From Prostheceraeus crozeri (lineage: Eukaryota > Platyhelminthes > Polycladida > Euryleptidae), in NCBI GenBank assembly GCA_907163375.1, contig CAJQUW010002118.1, forward strand, positions 186,001-250,000: DNA of 64,000 bases, read 5' to 3'. Numbering within the stretch: position 1 is the stretch's first letter; each line of letters begins with the position of its first letter. Under the pieces are notes generated by a model. It did not search any database, was not told where the DNA came from, and saw nothing but the letters and a program-made list of their open reading frames with translations. The position numbers and the translations under genes were made by a program. This document shows positions 9,401-18,067 of the stretch, one piece after another.

Positions 9401-9611
9401 TGGCCTTTTTCCTATTTAATGTCATATAACGCACTTTTCGTATTTCCGCGCACATTTTACGAATGAAGGCATTGTTTGCCAGCTTCAGTGCCTCACATCG
9501 ATGAGATGGTTTTAATTTTAATAAGCGACGAAGAGTCAGACAGAACTTTTTGTTTGCATTTGATTGACACTTTTGTCTGCGCGAACGGTGAGATGAACGA
9601 CGTCTAGCCAT
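9378..9611 (-). CDS. 77-aa strongly basic protein
   Basis: The protein opens with MARRRSSHRSRR and stays rich in K and R, with a helical middle (CLTLRRLLKLKPSHRCEALK) that resembles a small conserved protein seen in many Polintons and adintoviruses. Composition suggests a DNA-condensing core protein, as with adenovirus pVII or mu, but this is inference. It overlaps the 9,209 gene by a few codons. Confidence 0.55.
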   Translation of the reverse strand: MARRRSSHRSRRQKCQSNANKKFCLTLRRLLKLKPSHRCEALKLANNAFIRKMCAEIRKVRYMTLNRKKANAIAKAW

Positions 9612-9642
9612 TTTTACAGGTGGATGTTAGAGTGTTCTTTGC

Positions 9643-10107
9643 TTAAACACGACAGCAGCGTCGAAACATCACCGTCGTAAACGCAATGAAATAGAGGAAG
9701 ACATTGAGTACAGCACTAGTAAAAAGCAATACACTGAGAACAGCCACAGTACCAGTAGGATAGTCAGAAGCAGATACATGTGTGGGTAGCTGTAATGTAT
9801 CATTCAGTGAGGTACTATAGTTCAATGGAAACAGTTCAGCTGTGTCGTTTGCTGATATGTTATGAGCCAGACATGAACAATCTGTTTGTACGACGATGCT
9901 TGTAAAGTTTAATGCCTTTGCATCAATTGTGCTTAAGTGGAAAAGGCTTTCCATAAGCAATGTGTAGAATACATAACTCCAAGCAAGGTAATGAAAGAAG
10001 ACCATGATGTAACAGTGATGAAAGTGTATTCGTAAACTGATTTGGTTTACAATTATAATATAACATATAGTCAACATCTTCACAGTTTGCGTGAATGATG
10101 ATAGCAT
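9643..10107 (-). CDS. Putative membrane protein, 154 aa
   Basis: There are two clear hydrophobic stretches, one in the first 60 residues and one near residues 118-145 (VAVLSVLLFTSAVLNVFLYF), with N-x-S/T sites between them (for example NFTS, NDTA, NYST, NDT). That pattern fits a glycosylated membrane protein with a lumenal or extracellular loop and a short basic tail ending in RRCCRV. It overlaps the upstream gene in another frame, so the real start may be internal. No family is recognised. Confidence 0.45.
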   Translation of the reverse strand: MLSSFTQTVKMLTICYIIIVNQISLRIHFHHCYIMVFFHYLAWSYVFYTLLMESLFHLSTIDAKALNFTSIVVQTDCSCLAHNISANDTAELFPLNYSTSLNDTLQLPTHVSASDYPTGTVAVLSVLLFTSAVLNVFLYFIAFTTVMFRRCCRV

Positions 10108-10279
10108 TGCTCAAACGATGTATCATCTCTCTACAATCACTGGATGATAATAGTTTTTCCAACACGAGAATCCACTGCCTTGTATAATCATGCTTTCTCT
10201 TTTCAATGAGACGGTGATACAGTGGTGTCAGGGTCATAGATGACTGTTCTACAATCGACAAGGATTGCATGAAAATCAT
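9923..10279 (-). CDS. Uncharacterised 118-aa protein
   Basis: This minus-strand frame starts at 10,279 with a TATATAAA directly before the ATG. It is helical by composition (LIEKRKHDYTRQWILVLEKLL), then cysteine-containing. It overlaps the 9,643 gene in another frame. No domain is recognised, and it abuts the RING-protein gene, whose stop it overlaps. Confidence 0.4.
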   Translation of the reverse strand: MIFMQSLSIVEQSSMTLTPLYHRLIEKRKHDYTRQWILVLEKLLSSSDCREMIHRLSNAIIIHANCEDVDYMLYYNCKPNQFTNTLSSLLHHGLLSLPCLELCILHIAYGKPFPLKHN

Positions 10280-10791
10280 TTATATACATTGACTGTTAAA
10301 ATTATTTCTTGATTACAGATGGGGCGCAACATAGTTCTCAAAGGTACATAGCACGTAGAACACATAACAGAATGACAACATGGTAAAAAGAGAAGGGACC
10401 GTTCCCTTTTAAAACACTCAACGCAGTTCCGTTCACATAATAATTTAAACGTCTCTTCTTCCAATTTCTTTCTGAAGTCACTTTTATTGGTAGAGCTACT
10501 TGACAAATCAGTTGCAAATGTCACTTCTTTCTTTTTCACTCCAGATCGCAGCAATTTCATCCTCCTATTTTCACTATCATTACATTGCAGCATGGAAAAA
10601 TACTCTATCCATCTTCGATCCAAATGTTGATTCATAGCATGCTCATCTAGATCCATTAGTCTTTCAACTAAAGCGCCAGCTTTAATATTTTCATTTACGT
10701 TTGTAGCACTTTCTATAGCCTTCAACGAGTAACCAAGCTCTCTTGCTACAAACCATGAAGTTGGGAAACGAATGCAACTTTTCATCTTCAA
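10276..10791 (-). CDS. IAP-like RING-finger protein without a BIR domain
   Basis: This 171-aa protein begins with FPTSWFVARELGYSLKAIE, resembling the UBA-like helix that precedes the RING in inhibitor-of-apoptosis proteins. It ends with a RING of the IAP type: LCERNCVECF, then LLFLPCCHSVMCSTC, then a final cysteine-bearing strand. IAP RINGs are ubiquitin E3 ligases that restrain caspases. No BIR repeat is present. Large DNA viruses of invertebrates carry related genes, so an anti-apoptotic or host-protein-degrading role is plausible but inferred. It is the last gene before the right terminal repeat. Confidence 0.7.
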   Translation of the reverse strand: MKMKSCIRFPTSWFVARELGYSLKAIESATNVNENIKAGALVERLMDLDEHAMNQHLDRRWIEYFSMLQCNDSENRRMKLLRSGVKKKEVTFATDLSSSSTNKSDFRKKLEEETFKLLCERNCVECFKRERSLLFLPCCHSVMCSTCYVPLRTMLRPICNQEIILTVNVYK

Positions 10792-11299
10792 ATAATTTCA
10801 AATGATGATGAGTGTCAGAAATGGACACTCAGTTGAATATGCTTGATATCACTTGTATACCTTTGACAGTATTGATGACTCAGTGTAATCTAATACTTTA
10901 CTTTCACAAACGTGTGTCACGGTAAAACTATTTGACTACATTATCACTTTATCAACCGGTGTTGCAGTAAAACTTTTGTACAATCTGATACACTTTCTGA
11001 CTACACTCACAAGAGCTTGTTCACTACTGAAGAGAGAAATGTGTTTGTGGCTGCATGTGGTGCATGGGTGGCCTCCCATTTCATTCCATTTCATCATTTA
11101 GTCTTCCCCTCTGCATTCCATATCCGAAGATATGTGGCGGGCTTGGGACCGCTTTAGCTGCATTGGAAGATAGCCCTTAAGAGAGCTCATGGGGCATTCC
11201 CGACGAAGGGTGGTGAAAGAATGTGTTGTATGTATGAAAGTTGATCTAATGTTTATAAAAAAAGACCATCAACTAACTTGGGCGGGACTGGCCGATGCC

Positions 11300-12446
11300 G
11301 CTGAGAGCTATTTTCAACCTCTCTACCTCTGCACCGACACTACTCTCACTTCAACGACTACTGCAAGAACTATGAAAGGAAAAGACAGTAAATGATAGAC
11401 GATTTAGAGTAGATGACTTTAGAGGGACTTACTCAGCTTTTTCTTTACAACTTTTCGTACGACAAAGTCTTCCAAATCGCCATTCATTTTAATAGATAAG
11501 TGGAGACATCGCACACGTTCGCCTTCATAACAAGTTTGAGTCACATTCGAGTCGTCCGTGAGGGTCGGCACATCACAAATGTTGTTTTCAAAGAGGGGAA
11601 GGTGGACCTTATACAATCTGTTCCTCTTCTCTCAACTTCTCGCAACTTTTCCACTTCGCTCCCCAACTGTCTGTTGATCACCTTTGTCTCTTCCACTTCC
11701 TTCACCACACCTAGCATTCGCTCTACCTCATTCTTCTCACACATCAACTCCGACTCTAAGCCCTCAACCGCCTTCACTCGCTTCATCATTCCACTCTTTT
11801 CCTTCAACCACTCCTGCTCCTTCACTCGCATCTCCTCCAACTCCTCTCTCATCACCTCCATGCCCTCAACCTTAGCCTTCAGCTCTTCATTCTTCTTCAA
11901 AACTTTTCTATTCACACTCTCCATAGCCATCATACGATCCTTCAACCTCACAGAAGCCTCTGTATCATGCGCCTCTTTCCTAGGCGATGATGTAGCTACA
12001 GGCTCACCCACTTCACCATCCAACTAGTCAGACAACTCACTCCCAAACAATGAGACCATCAACTTCCTAGTCTCATCACTCGCCCGCTCAATCACTCCTT
12101 CTACCTCTACTTCCTCTTCACTCACCACTGCCTCCTGTTCCTTCGCTACAGCACCCTCAATACTTTTAACTGCTGCATCCAACTCCTCCAACTTAATTAA
12201 TTCACTCATCCACACACGAAACGACTGCGCTCCAATGTTTCCGGATGGGCAAGATTCGTGCGCCTTCCGGAAACCCTCAACATCATCCTCATTACACACC
12301 ACCCTATGATGAACACAGACATTAAAAACATGCACTCTCTTATGTTGGTCCAGCGTCCCCTCTTTGATACGTTTTCGGTATTCGCTGCCCCTTGTCAATC
12401 TACCGCAGGAGCATAGTGTGATGACAAAACGCGGAGTTTTAGTCAT
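11300..12446 (-). pseudogene. Arm-encoded zinc-cluster/coiled-coil protein, copy A, fossil
   Basis: The minus strand from 12,446 encodes a Cys/His-rich head (LCSCGRLTRGSEYRKR, then VCVHHRVVC), an acidic linker and a long heptad coiled coil rich in E, K and M. Element B carries a protein of the same plan at 26,100-27,241 in the equivalent place, although the sequences differ a lot. A GTAAGT donor-like site near the 3' end (about 11,430, minus) has a parallel in the B copy, so a short terminal intron may be part of the gene. About one interruption is present. Since it lies within the terminal arm, the intact element may have carried a copy at each end. Confidence 0.5.
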
Positions 12447-12476
12447 TTTAAAGATTCTGTAAAGATAGAGTAAAAT

Positions 12477-13212
12477 TTGATAGCAAGCGTTTATAGGATA
12501 CTACTTGCTCATATGCATTGAAAGACTAAGTCACCAAACATTTGATAGCAAACGTTGGAATAAAATCGTCAACCAAATTTAGAGTATGATTCCTAGCTCT
12601 ATCCTAAAACCCAAACTTTGATAGCAAACCTTGTCAGAGCACCCACCGTTCGTCTTGCAACTTGAAACAGGAGTGGAGACTAGAGAAAAGACGCGGTTTA
12701 TATACCCAGCGAGCACAAAGCCATGATTCAGACCTTCCTTATTTGGCCATGCATTTGACATGACAACAGCGGTTTTACCATGTATGGGCATCGGCAGTCA
12801 CCGTGCTTTCAGTAACCAACTCCCAACACAGACGGGTTACCCTATGACGCGAAAAGGTTTGATGTCAATGCCTGCAGTAACCGTCTCATTTTTACCAAGT
12901 TACAATGACAAACGATAGACGTTGCCAACCCTGAGTTACTGAGGCTAGACGAGATTTCACAAAGGCCTGATAGCAGAAGCCAGGTTGATAGCAAGCGTTT
13001 AGGTGTTAAGCTCTTGAATCCGTTACAGGCATTACTCAGAGGGGATCTTATCCCAGCTCCAAGGCCTCGACCCACAAATCCAACCTTGGACGGACAGAGC
13101 GTGCGTCATGTCACTGTGTTGGTATCCGGGCCCCGATTTTGACATAAAAACCGGTGGAGTTATTTACAAGAGGAAACATCCCAAGTCGTTGCTTTGATCA
13201 GCTTGATAGCAA
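12477..13212. repeat. TTGATAGCAA motif cluster, arm A
   Basis: Exact TTGATAGCAA occurs at 12,477, 12,542, 12,618, 12,985 and 13,203, plus a near copy at 12,968. All are on the same strand. The motif recurs in element B (24,965; 27,263; 27,675; 27,893). Confidence 0.8.
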
Positions 13213-14350
13213 GCCGTGATTCACAAGCGTTTTGCAATGGAGATGTTTAGATGCCACCCATGACAAGATAGGTAAGACTCAACCGATTGGCGTTCAAAGT
13301 GCTACGTTGAGAACTGTGTCAAATGCCCAACATGAGACATGAGTTGTCCCAGCGGTTTCGGTCTAAAATATGACACACTCCCTTGCCACACTTATCACTA
13401 CGGCATCATCCGCCGTCCCGAAGGAACACCCTGTCAGTGGAATATTACAGCAAAACTCTCCGTGTCATGCTGCTTTCAGTGAAAAGCCGCTTGTATCATG
13501 GTAAGACTGGCTCGTACACACTTATACATGCCTTCATTGACTTCAGCAGGGTCGAAAACCCCAGAAAACTTCCAAGAATAATGAATTTAAATTTTTCAAC
13601 TTTTTAGCACTACTTATGAAATTTTATTAGTAGTCTGTCAATATAGGTCTGATCAATAGCGATCGACTCTTTTTTGAATCAAGTCAAACGGACTTGTAGA
13701 AGCAACGTTACAAGCCTTTAAAGTTTTGGAGTCTTTTATGGCCTGGAGACGAAGGCCATCTCCTGGCTAACCTTTAAGTCTGACGCCTTAGCTGATATCA
13801 GCAATGAAATTTTCTAAGTCCGTTTCTTTCAGAAACCCGAAATTTGGAATGTCCGATGCTATCATCGGAGCTCAGAGAGACGACCTACCTTTGACAATCG
13901 CTCTCGTCTTAATGAAAAGTCTGTCGGTAAAACTTTAAACACGTCTATCTCCGGTTCTAGTGCTCCGATTGACTTCAAATTTTGACAGTCACGTTTTCTC
14001 GCTCTCACCTTTCATTTAAGCCATCCCCCGACTCTCTACGATGACCGGGAGCCGAGTTGAAAAAACTTTTTCAAAAGTTCCAAAATCTTGGAAAATGCGC
14101 AAAAACTCGATTTTTAACATGCTCTCATTTGGAAACGAAACCTTCCACAGATCTGAAAAGATAGGATCCTAGAGAACAAAGTGCGGTCTTGCCCCTAAAA
14201 GAAACACGAGATCTTCATTCACTTTCAATCTTCCGCTATTCATCGCCAAAGGTGGATACAATTTAGCATTTTCATGAAAAAATCCCGTGTGGAGACCCAG
14301 TGTGAAGAAAATTTTCAACTTTTTCTCTCTGATTTACTTGAAACTCACCC
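12615..14350. repeat. Noncoding arm block almost identical to 27,305-29,045
   Basis: This block has no credible gene. It matches 27,305-29,045 nearly base for base; differences seen by eye are scattered single substitutions and small indels. A TATATA near 12,700 lies upstream of the coiled-coil gene. Similarity drops outside the block. Short frames in it are not conserved as proteins. Confidence 0.85.
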
Positions 14351-14922
14351 TCTAGATGCAGAATGTCACGCTGATTCTAAATCTGGTCTCTGTTTTCCCG
14401 TCCGAGGCTTGGTTCACCCGCTGGAGCTATTTTTGTAAAAATTCTAACTCGGTCATTTTTTCGCCAACTTCCAACATTTTCAATGACGTCTCACATCTGC
14501 ACGAAGGCAGATATGAACAAGCCGTTTCTTCCACTGCATTTTTCTCACTCTTAGCTTTCAAATGAGCCATCACACGACTTTCTACGATCTCTAGAACCAA
14601 AGTTGGAAGTCTGACAGGATGGGGGGGGGGACGTCCTCATAATTTGGCTCTCCGATTTCGCTGGAAACAACCTTCCTAACCCAAAATTTCACGTAGATTC
14701 CGAATCTGACCTCCGTTTTTCCATCCAAACCCTCCTTCATACCGAAAAACGACTTTTCTCATCCCAAAACCACCAAAACCCGCCTTTTGTCACTCTATCC
14801 TTCCTAGATTCCTACCCTTGCTGGAAAACTCCCTCCTTCCTTCCTTCCAGAGGAAGGGCTGAGTCAGCATGATGACTCATCGTTGCGCATTTTGGCCTTG
14901 CGCCTGGGATGGGATTTCTACT

Positions 14923-15070
14923 AATGTTTGTTAAATTAGCAATTCGATGGATTGCTATTACTTTCATACTCAGCCTCAAGAGTATTTTCTTAAGAGTGAT
15001 CACATCACAGGCAACCTGTCACTGGCAGAGCAAAATCACACAATCAAAGACAATGATTTCAATGACAGTC
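14923..15070. repeat. Host flank of element A, similar to 30,301-30,440
   Basis: Starting exactly at AATGTT next to the element end, this sequence aligns with 30,301-30,440 at roughly four bases in five. The AATGTT at 14,923-14,928 is the likely right copy of the target duplication; the left copy is outside the window. Confidence 0.6.
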
Positions 15071-15419
15071 ACCTTGTATTCTTTTTCCTAGAATTTGAAT
15101 TGAAGTTATGCTAACGAAAAGCAAATTCAAAAGTTACCAAAACTATCAACAACAAGCATTTGGATGAATGATAAACTCTTCAAAGCAGGGGAGAAGAAGC
15201 TCAGGGGGAAATGTTGATTGGTTGATTAATACAGACAACACGAGAGACCCATTCACAAGTTTTGCTTAAGTTGTGCCGTAATTGCTCAGTATATACTTCT
15301 GTAGAGTATGGAGAACAAGCTCCGTTTAGTTTGAATCGACAATCTTTCCAGTTGAGTTTGATTAATGAGGGGTCGTCTGAGGTGTCGGCACCAACATACA
15401 TGCATCTCCAAAAGACATC

Positions 15420-15680
15420 CAAGGTGGCGACCTGGCGACCACCATGGATCTTCTCCGCCACTCCGTCCTTTCTTGAGAGGCTTCCACAATGTTCTTCGTT
15501 TTGGTTCCCACCAGTTCCTTTATGCTATCGATCCATCTTTTTCGTTGTCTGCCGCGCCTTCGCTTGCCATTCACATATCCCAACATAGTGTCTTTCTCCA
15601 TTTCGTTCGTTTGTGCTATGTGGCCAAAGTTACTCAAGGATGCCTTTGCGACTCTTGACGCGTGTCCGCTCATAGAGTAA
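15420..15680 (-). pseudogene. RTE-type LINE reverse transcriptase C-terminal fragment
   Basis: The minus strand encodes GHIAQTNEMEKDTMLG, then GKRRRGRQRKRWIDSIKEL and a WRR ending. This is the well-known C-terminal tail of RTE-like LINE reverse transcriptases. No upstream RT core is present here, so it is a truncated remnant. Confidence 0.75.
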
Positions 15681-15722
15681 ATATACAAGGTAGAATGGTA
15701 ACTCCGCATCTATTAAATCCCC

Positions 15723-15728
15723 AATGTG
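15723..15728. repeat. Target-site duplication of element B, left copy
   Basis: AATGTG precedes the element end AGTAGTAATC. The same six bases follow the right end at 30,117-30,122. Six bases is the standard Polinton duplication. Confidence 0.9.
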
Positions 15729-16315
15729 AGTAGTAATCCCGTGGCAAAATCAAGGCCAAAGTTTGCCAAGGATGTGCTGGGAGGAATGGGTCCGAGAGGA
15801 GGAAACCGTTCCCTACCCCCCCCCTCTAGAAGGAAGGAAGAAGTTTTCCAGCAAGGGTAGGAATCTCGGAAGGATGGAGTGAGAAAAGGTGGGTTTTGCT
15901 GGTTTTGGGATGAAAAAAGCCGTTTTTCGGTATGAAGGAGGGTTTGGATGGGAAAACGGAGTTCAGATTCGGAGTCTACGTGAAATTTTGGTTTGGGAAA
16001 GAAGGCAGGAGTTTTCCTGTGAGGCAAGGGGTGGAATCTCTGAAAACGGCAGAGTTGGAAAAAGGTGGGTTTTGGTGGTTTTGGGATGAGAAAAGCCGTT
16101 TTTCAGTTGAAGGAGGGTTCGGATGGGAAAACGGAGGGCAAATTCGGAGTCTACGTGAAATTTTGGGTTAGGAAGGTTGTTTCCAGCTCAATCGGAGAGA
16201 AAAATTATGAGGACGTCCCCCCTCCTGTCAGACTTCCAACTTTGGTTCTAGAGATCGTAGAAAGTCGTGCAATATTTCGTTTGAAAGCTAAGAGTGAGAA
16301 AAATGCAGTGGAAAG
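15729..16315. repeat. Left terminal inverted repeat of element B
   Basis: This is inverted relative to about 29,397-30,116. Homology ends near 16,315, close to the first gene. The right copy is longer because of an internal tandem duplication. Open frames on either strand here are products of the repeat, not genes. Confidence 0.85.
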
Positions 16316-16402
16316 CTCAGTTTGGCCCTGTCTTCCTTGGCTGAGGCTTGGTAGTGACTTTACGATTTTTGCCCATCACCGAAAGAACCGAACACTGAAG
16401 AT

Positions 16403-16630
16403 GTGAAGGGTAGACTTGTTGCTTATATAGAGTTGAAAGATTTGGAAAAACCACTTCGCTTTGGATCCTATTGCACAGAGTGGATTACTCTTAGTGATCA
16501 ATTTTATGTACGTCATATGGAAAGAATAGAAGAGACGATGGAAGGAAATACATACGTTGTTAAACATATCATGATTCAACTGAGTGTGTTTACATCCACG
16601 ACTTTGTTTGATGGTCGAAATGTTGTGTAG
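16403..16630 (+). CDS. 75-aa uncharacterised protein, element B
   Basis: This is the first plus-strand frame inside the left terminal repeat. AATAAA lies five bases after the stop (16,635-16,640), which supports a real transcript end. The middle (FGSYCTEWITLSDQFYVRHMERI) has the strand-then-helix look of part of the 17,051 protein (VCVPLDYWTRLQF ...), so it may be a short or truncated relative. No upstream promoter could be fixed, and the true start may lie further upstream in a lost part. Confidence 0.45.
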   Translation: MKGRLVAYIELKDLEKPLRFGSYCTEWITLSDQFYVRHMERIEETMEGNTYVVKHIMIQLSVFTSTTLFDGRNVV

Positions 16631-16684
16631 ATGCAATAAAGATATCCTTTCACTGTGTATTTTGTAATGGTGTATAGAGCAACG

Positions 16685-16960
16685 TGAGTCATTGCGCTTT
16701 GTTAGATAAATGGATGCGTCTTTGTTCGAGAAAAGGGGCGTATCACAAAATGAGTCATTGCGCTTTGTGCCTTGCTATCAGGCTCTTTGTTAGATAAATG
16801 AATGCGTCTTTGTTTGCTAGAAGGGGTGTGTCACTAAAGTCTTTGTGAGGACTAGAACGACTTTGTAAGAGGGCAGTCAGTCATAGGGAAGGTTTCCACC
16901 CACGCAGTCAAAAGTTCACGTGTGATAACTCTTTGTCACATAACAAAGACAGGGAAAGCA
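16685..16960. promoter_or_regulatory. Upstream control region: AP-1-like and CTTTGT repeats
   Basis: TGAGTCA occurs at 16,685-16,691 and 16,751-16,757, each followed by TTGCGCTTTGT. The segment beginning GAGTCATTGCGC is imperfectly duplicated. CTTTGT (reverse complement ACAAAG, the SOX/TCF HMG-box core) is repeated about eight times up to 16,960. It lies directly upstream of the TATA box at 16,999. Confidence 0.55.
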
Positions 16961-16998
16961 TGAAAAGGGAAACTCATGTGATTGGAGCCAGGTCTGGT

Positions 16999-17005
16999 TA
17001 TAAAA
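16999..17005 (+). promoter_or_regulatory. TATA box of the 17,051 gene
   Basis: TATAAAA lies 52 bases upstream of the ATG at 17,051. An in-frame ATG at 16,982 lies upstream of this box and so would not be transcribed. Confidence 0.65.
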
Positions 17006-17050
17006 CGGACGACTGAGCTCATGGCAATCATTTCCGTCCTTGCGCTAACC

Positions 17051-17617
17051 ATGCAGTTGCTCGAAGCCATCAACTCCTCTGCTCTCGCACTGGGTACACT
17101 GAACTCCCTTACTTTATCATCGGGTAAAAATGCTTTCAATCAAAAGATAACTCATCATGGAGAAGTCGTGACCATAAAAACTCCAAGTCATCGGATGGAT
17201 TATCTAAAGGTTATGTCAACAAAGTATGGACTCGCTGTGTGTGTACCGTTAGACTATTGGACACGGTTACAGTTCAATACTCTTGAAACATTCCTGAAAG
17301 AAAATGTCACCATTCCCAAAGAAATTGTTCGACACAATGGGAAGCGGTCACAAGTTCCCATCATGGAAAGACGATACATGTATGTTCATATGGTTAGACA
17401 CTGTCTCATCATCCATGAAAAGGAGGGCAGCGAATACGACTTACTCAATTGCAAACCTGTACCCATTTTGGGAAAAGGATTCTACTCCTTTGAAATTAAA
17501 ATTCAAACCATCTACATGGGTCCGCGCAGGAACGGAAGGTTGTTTACGTTGAATCCCTATCTTGTCTCCATAACCTTCAAAAATGATGTCCATGTTGATG
17601 ATGATCAACTACAGTAA
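17051..17617 (+). CDS. 188-aa early-type protein of element B, histone-like 3' end
   Basis: The start at 17,051 is chosen because of the TATA box at 16,999 and an ACC context before ATG; a further in-frame ATG at 17,021 is possible but close to the predicted initiation site. The protein has a small-residue N-terminal segment (SSALALGTLNSLTLSSGK), a middle with VCVPLDYWTRLQF and a following helix, a histidine-rich segment (YVHMVRHCLIIHEKE), then beta-rich sequence and an acidic end (DVHVDDDQLQ). No domain is recognised with confidence. The strand-W-helix segment faintly recalls PC4-like folds. Downstream sits the histone-type stem-loop and CAAGAAAGA (17,647-17,691), which implies a non-polyadenylated, S-phase-linked mRNA. 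The frame is open throughout. Confidence 0.6.
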   Translation: MQLLEAINSSALALGTLNSLTLSSGKNAFNQKITHHGEVVTIKTPSHRMDYLKVMSTKYGLAVCVPLDYWTRLQFNTLETFLKENVTIPKEIVRHNGKRSQVPIMERRYMYVHMVRHCLIIHEKEGSEYDLLNCKPVPILGKGFYSFEIKIQTIYMGPRRNGRLFTLNPYLVSITFKNDVHVDDDQLQ

Positions 17618-17646
17618 CACTCTCCACACACTGAGAACGAATCATC

Positions 17647-17691
17647 GGTCTTTATGAGACCACGGCCTAACGGCCACCGTATCAAGAAAGA
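17647..17691 (+). promoter_or_regulatory. Histone-mRNA-like 3' end module (stem-loop plus HDE), element B
   Basis: GGTCTTTATGAGACC at 17,647-17,661 is identical to the element A copy, and CAAGAAAGA follows at 17,683-17,691. The intervening bases differ somewhat, including GGCCTAACGGCC here. It begins 30 bases after the stop of the upstream gene, as in element A (34 bases), although the two upstream proteins are unrelated. Confidence 0.65.
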
Positions 17692-17773
17692 AAATGTACA
17701 CTCACCATGCCACACATGAACATGACTCTCTCCTTCTTTCTTATGTATACCATTCTTCACTCAGGTTTGAATC

Positions 17774-18064
17774 ATGATCATGTGGAAATTATCAGCATGC
17801 CTCTATGTATCATGGAAAAGTCAGTGTGTTACATTTCATGATATGAAACGTCAAATTCAGATAACTCTAGAACGCTTTCAACTACGAAGGCTACATCGCA
17901 CAATCCTATCCAACTCTTGCCTTGTCATCAACGTAGGAGAAGGCATTGTATTTATTCGCATTCAAGAGATGATTCTACATAATGTTCACTGCTACATTGT
18001 GATTCCAAAACCCTCATGGGAAAGTATAAAAGGGAAGTTCACTCAAGCCTCATGTTATTTGTGA
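17774..18064 (+). CDS. 96-aa protein related to element A 3,994-4,346; possible PC4-like
   Basis: The frame is open from ATG at 17,774. The block CVTFHDMKRQIQITLERFQ is shared with the element A copy, and a second half has VINVGEGIVFIRI, then CYIVIPKPSWESIKGKF. Two beta strands with a basic turn followed by a W-containing strand and helix is the layout of transcription cofactor PC4 cores, but the similarity is weak. The TATA box of the next gene (18,025-18,032) lies inside its last codons. Neighbouring the TBP-like gene strengthens the idea of a transcription role. Confidence 0.5.
   Translation: MIMWKLSACLYVSWKSQCVTFHDMKRQIQITLERFQLRRLHRTILSNSCLVINVGEGIVFIRIQEMILHNVHCYIVIPKPSWESIKGKFTQASCYL
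18025..18032 (+). promoter_or_regulatory. TATA box of the TBP-like gene
   Basis: TATAAAAG is 43 bases upstream of the ATG at 18,068 and overlaps the end of the preceding coding frame. Confidence 0.6.
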
Positions 18065-18067
18065 ATC

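Larger units (their letters stand above)
1..14922. mobile_element. Polinton/Maverick element A (virion-gene element; left end outside window)
   Basis: This is a Polinton-type element whose left terminus lies before base 1. Bases 1-191 are the inverted counterpart of 10,936-11,129, so the window opens inside the left terminal repeat. The right end is placed at 14,922, where the sequence ends in TTTCTACT followed by AATGTT. This resembles the well-defined right end of element B at 30,116. The element encodes penton-like, protease, major capsid, integrase, packaging ATPase and small virion-like proteins, nearly all on the minus strand. No DNA polymerase is seen between 1 and 14,922. It is a fossil with roughly eight to ten interruptions in total across its genes, while several genes still look whole. 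Age appears modest, because protein families remain easy to read and part of the right arm is almost identical to that of element B. Confidence 0.88.
10936..14922. repeat. Right terminal arm of element A
   Basis: Bases 10,936-11,129 are the inverted partner of 1-191. The arm continues through the coiled-coil gene and a long noncoding block to the end TTTCTACT. The same order is found in the right arm of element B (25,922-30,116). Near the tip it has runs of G, TGAGTCA at 14,860 and TGACTCA at 14,873. The outer tip resembles the tip of B, but its terminal AG/CT match is less regular. Confidence 0.75.

Noticed and set aside
11500-12027. A 175-codon plus-strand frame
   Set aside because: It is antisense to the coiled-coil gene; its Ser/Thr/Leu-rich composition is the mirror of a Glu/Lys/Met-rich coiled coil.
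12842-13075. A 77-codon frame conserved between 12,842 and 27,532
   Set aside because: Its conservation is no more than that of the surrounding near-identical noncoding block, so it gives no evidence of coding.
12477-13212. Repeated TTGATAGCAA as a CRISPR array
   Set aside because: Repeats are too short, irregularly spaced and in a eukaryotic transposon.
15713-16406. Several overlapping frames on both strands in the left repeat of B
   Set aside because: They arise from the terminal inverted repeat and reappear in other frames in its right copy; no start, promoter or protein conservation supports them.
16982-17050. N-terminal extension of the 17,051 gene
   Set aside because: The first ATG precedes the TATA box at 16,999.
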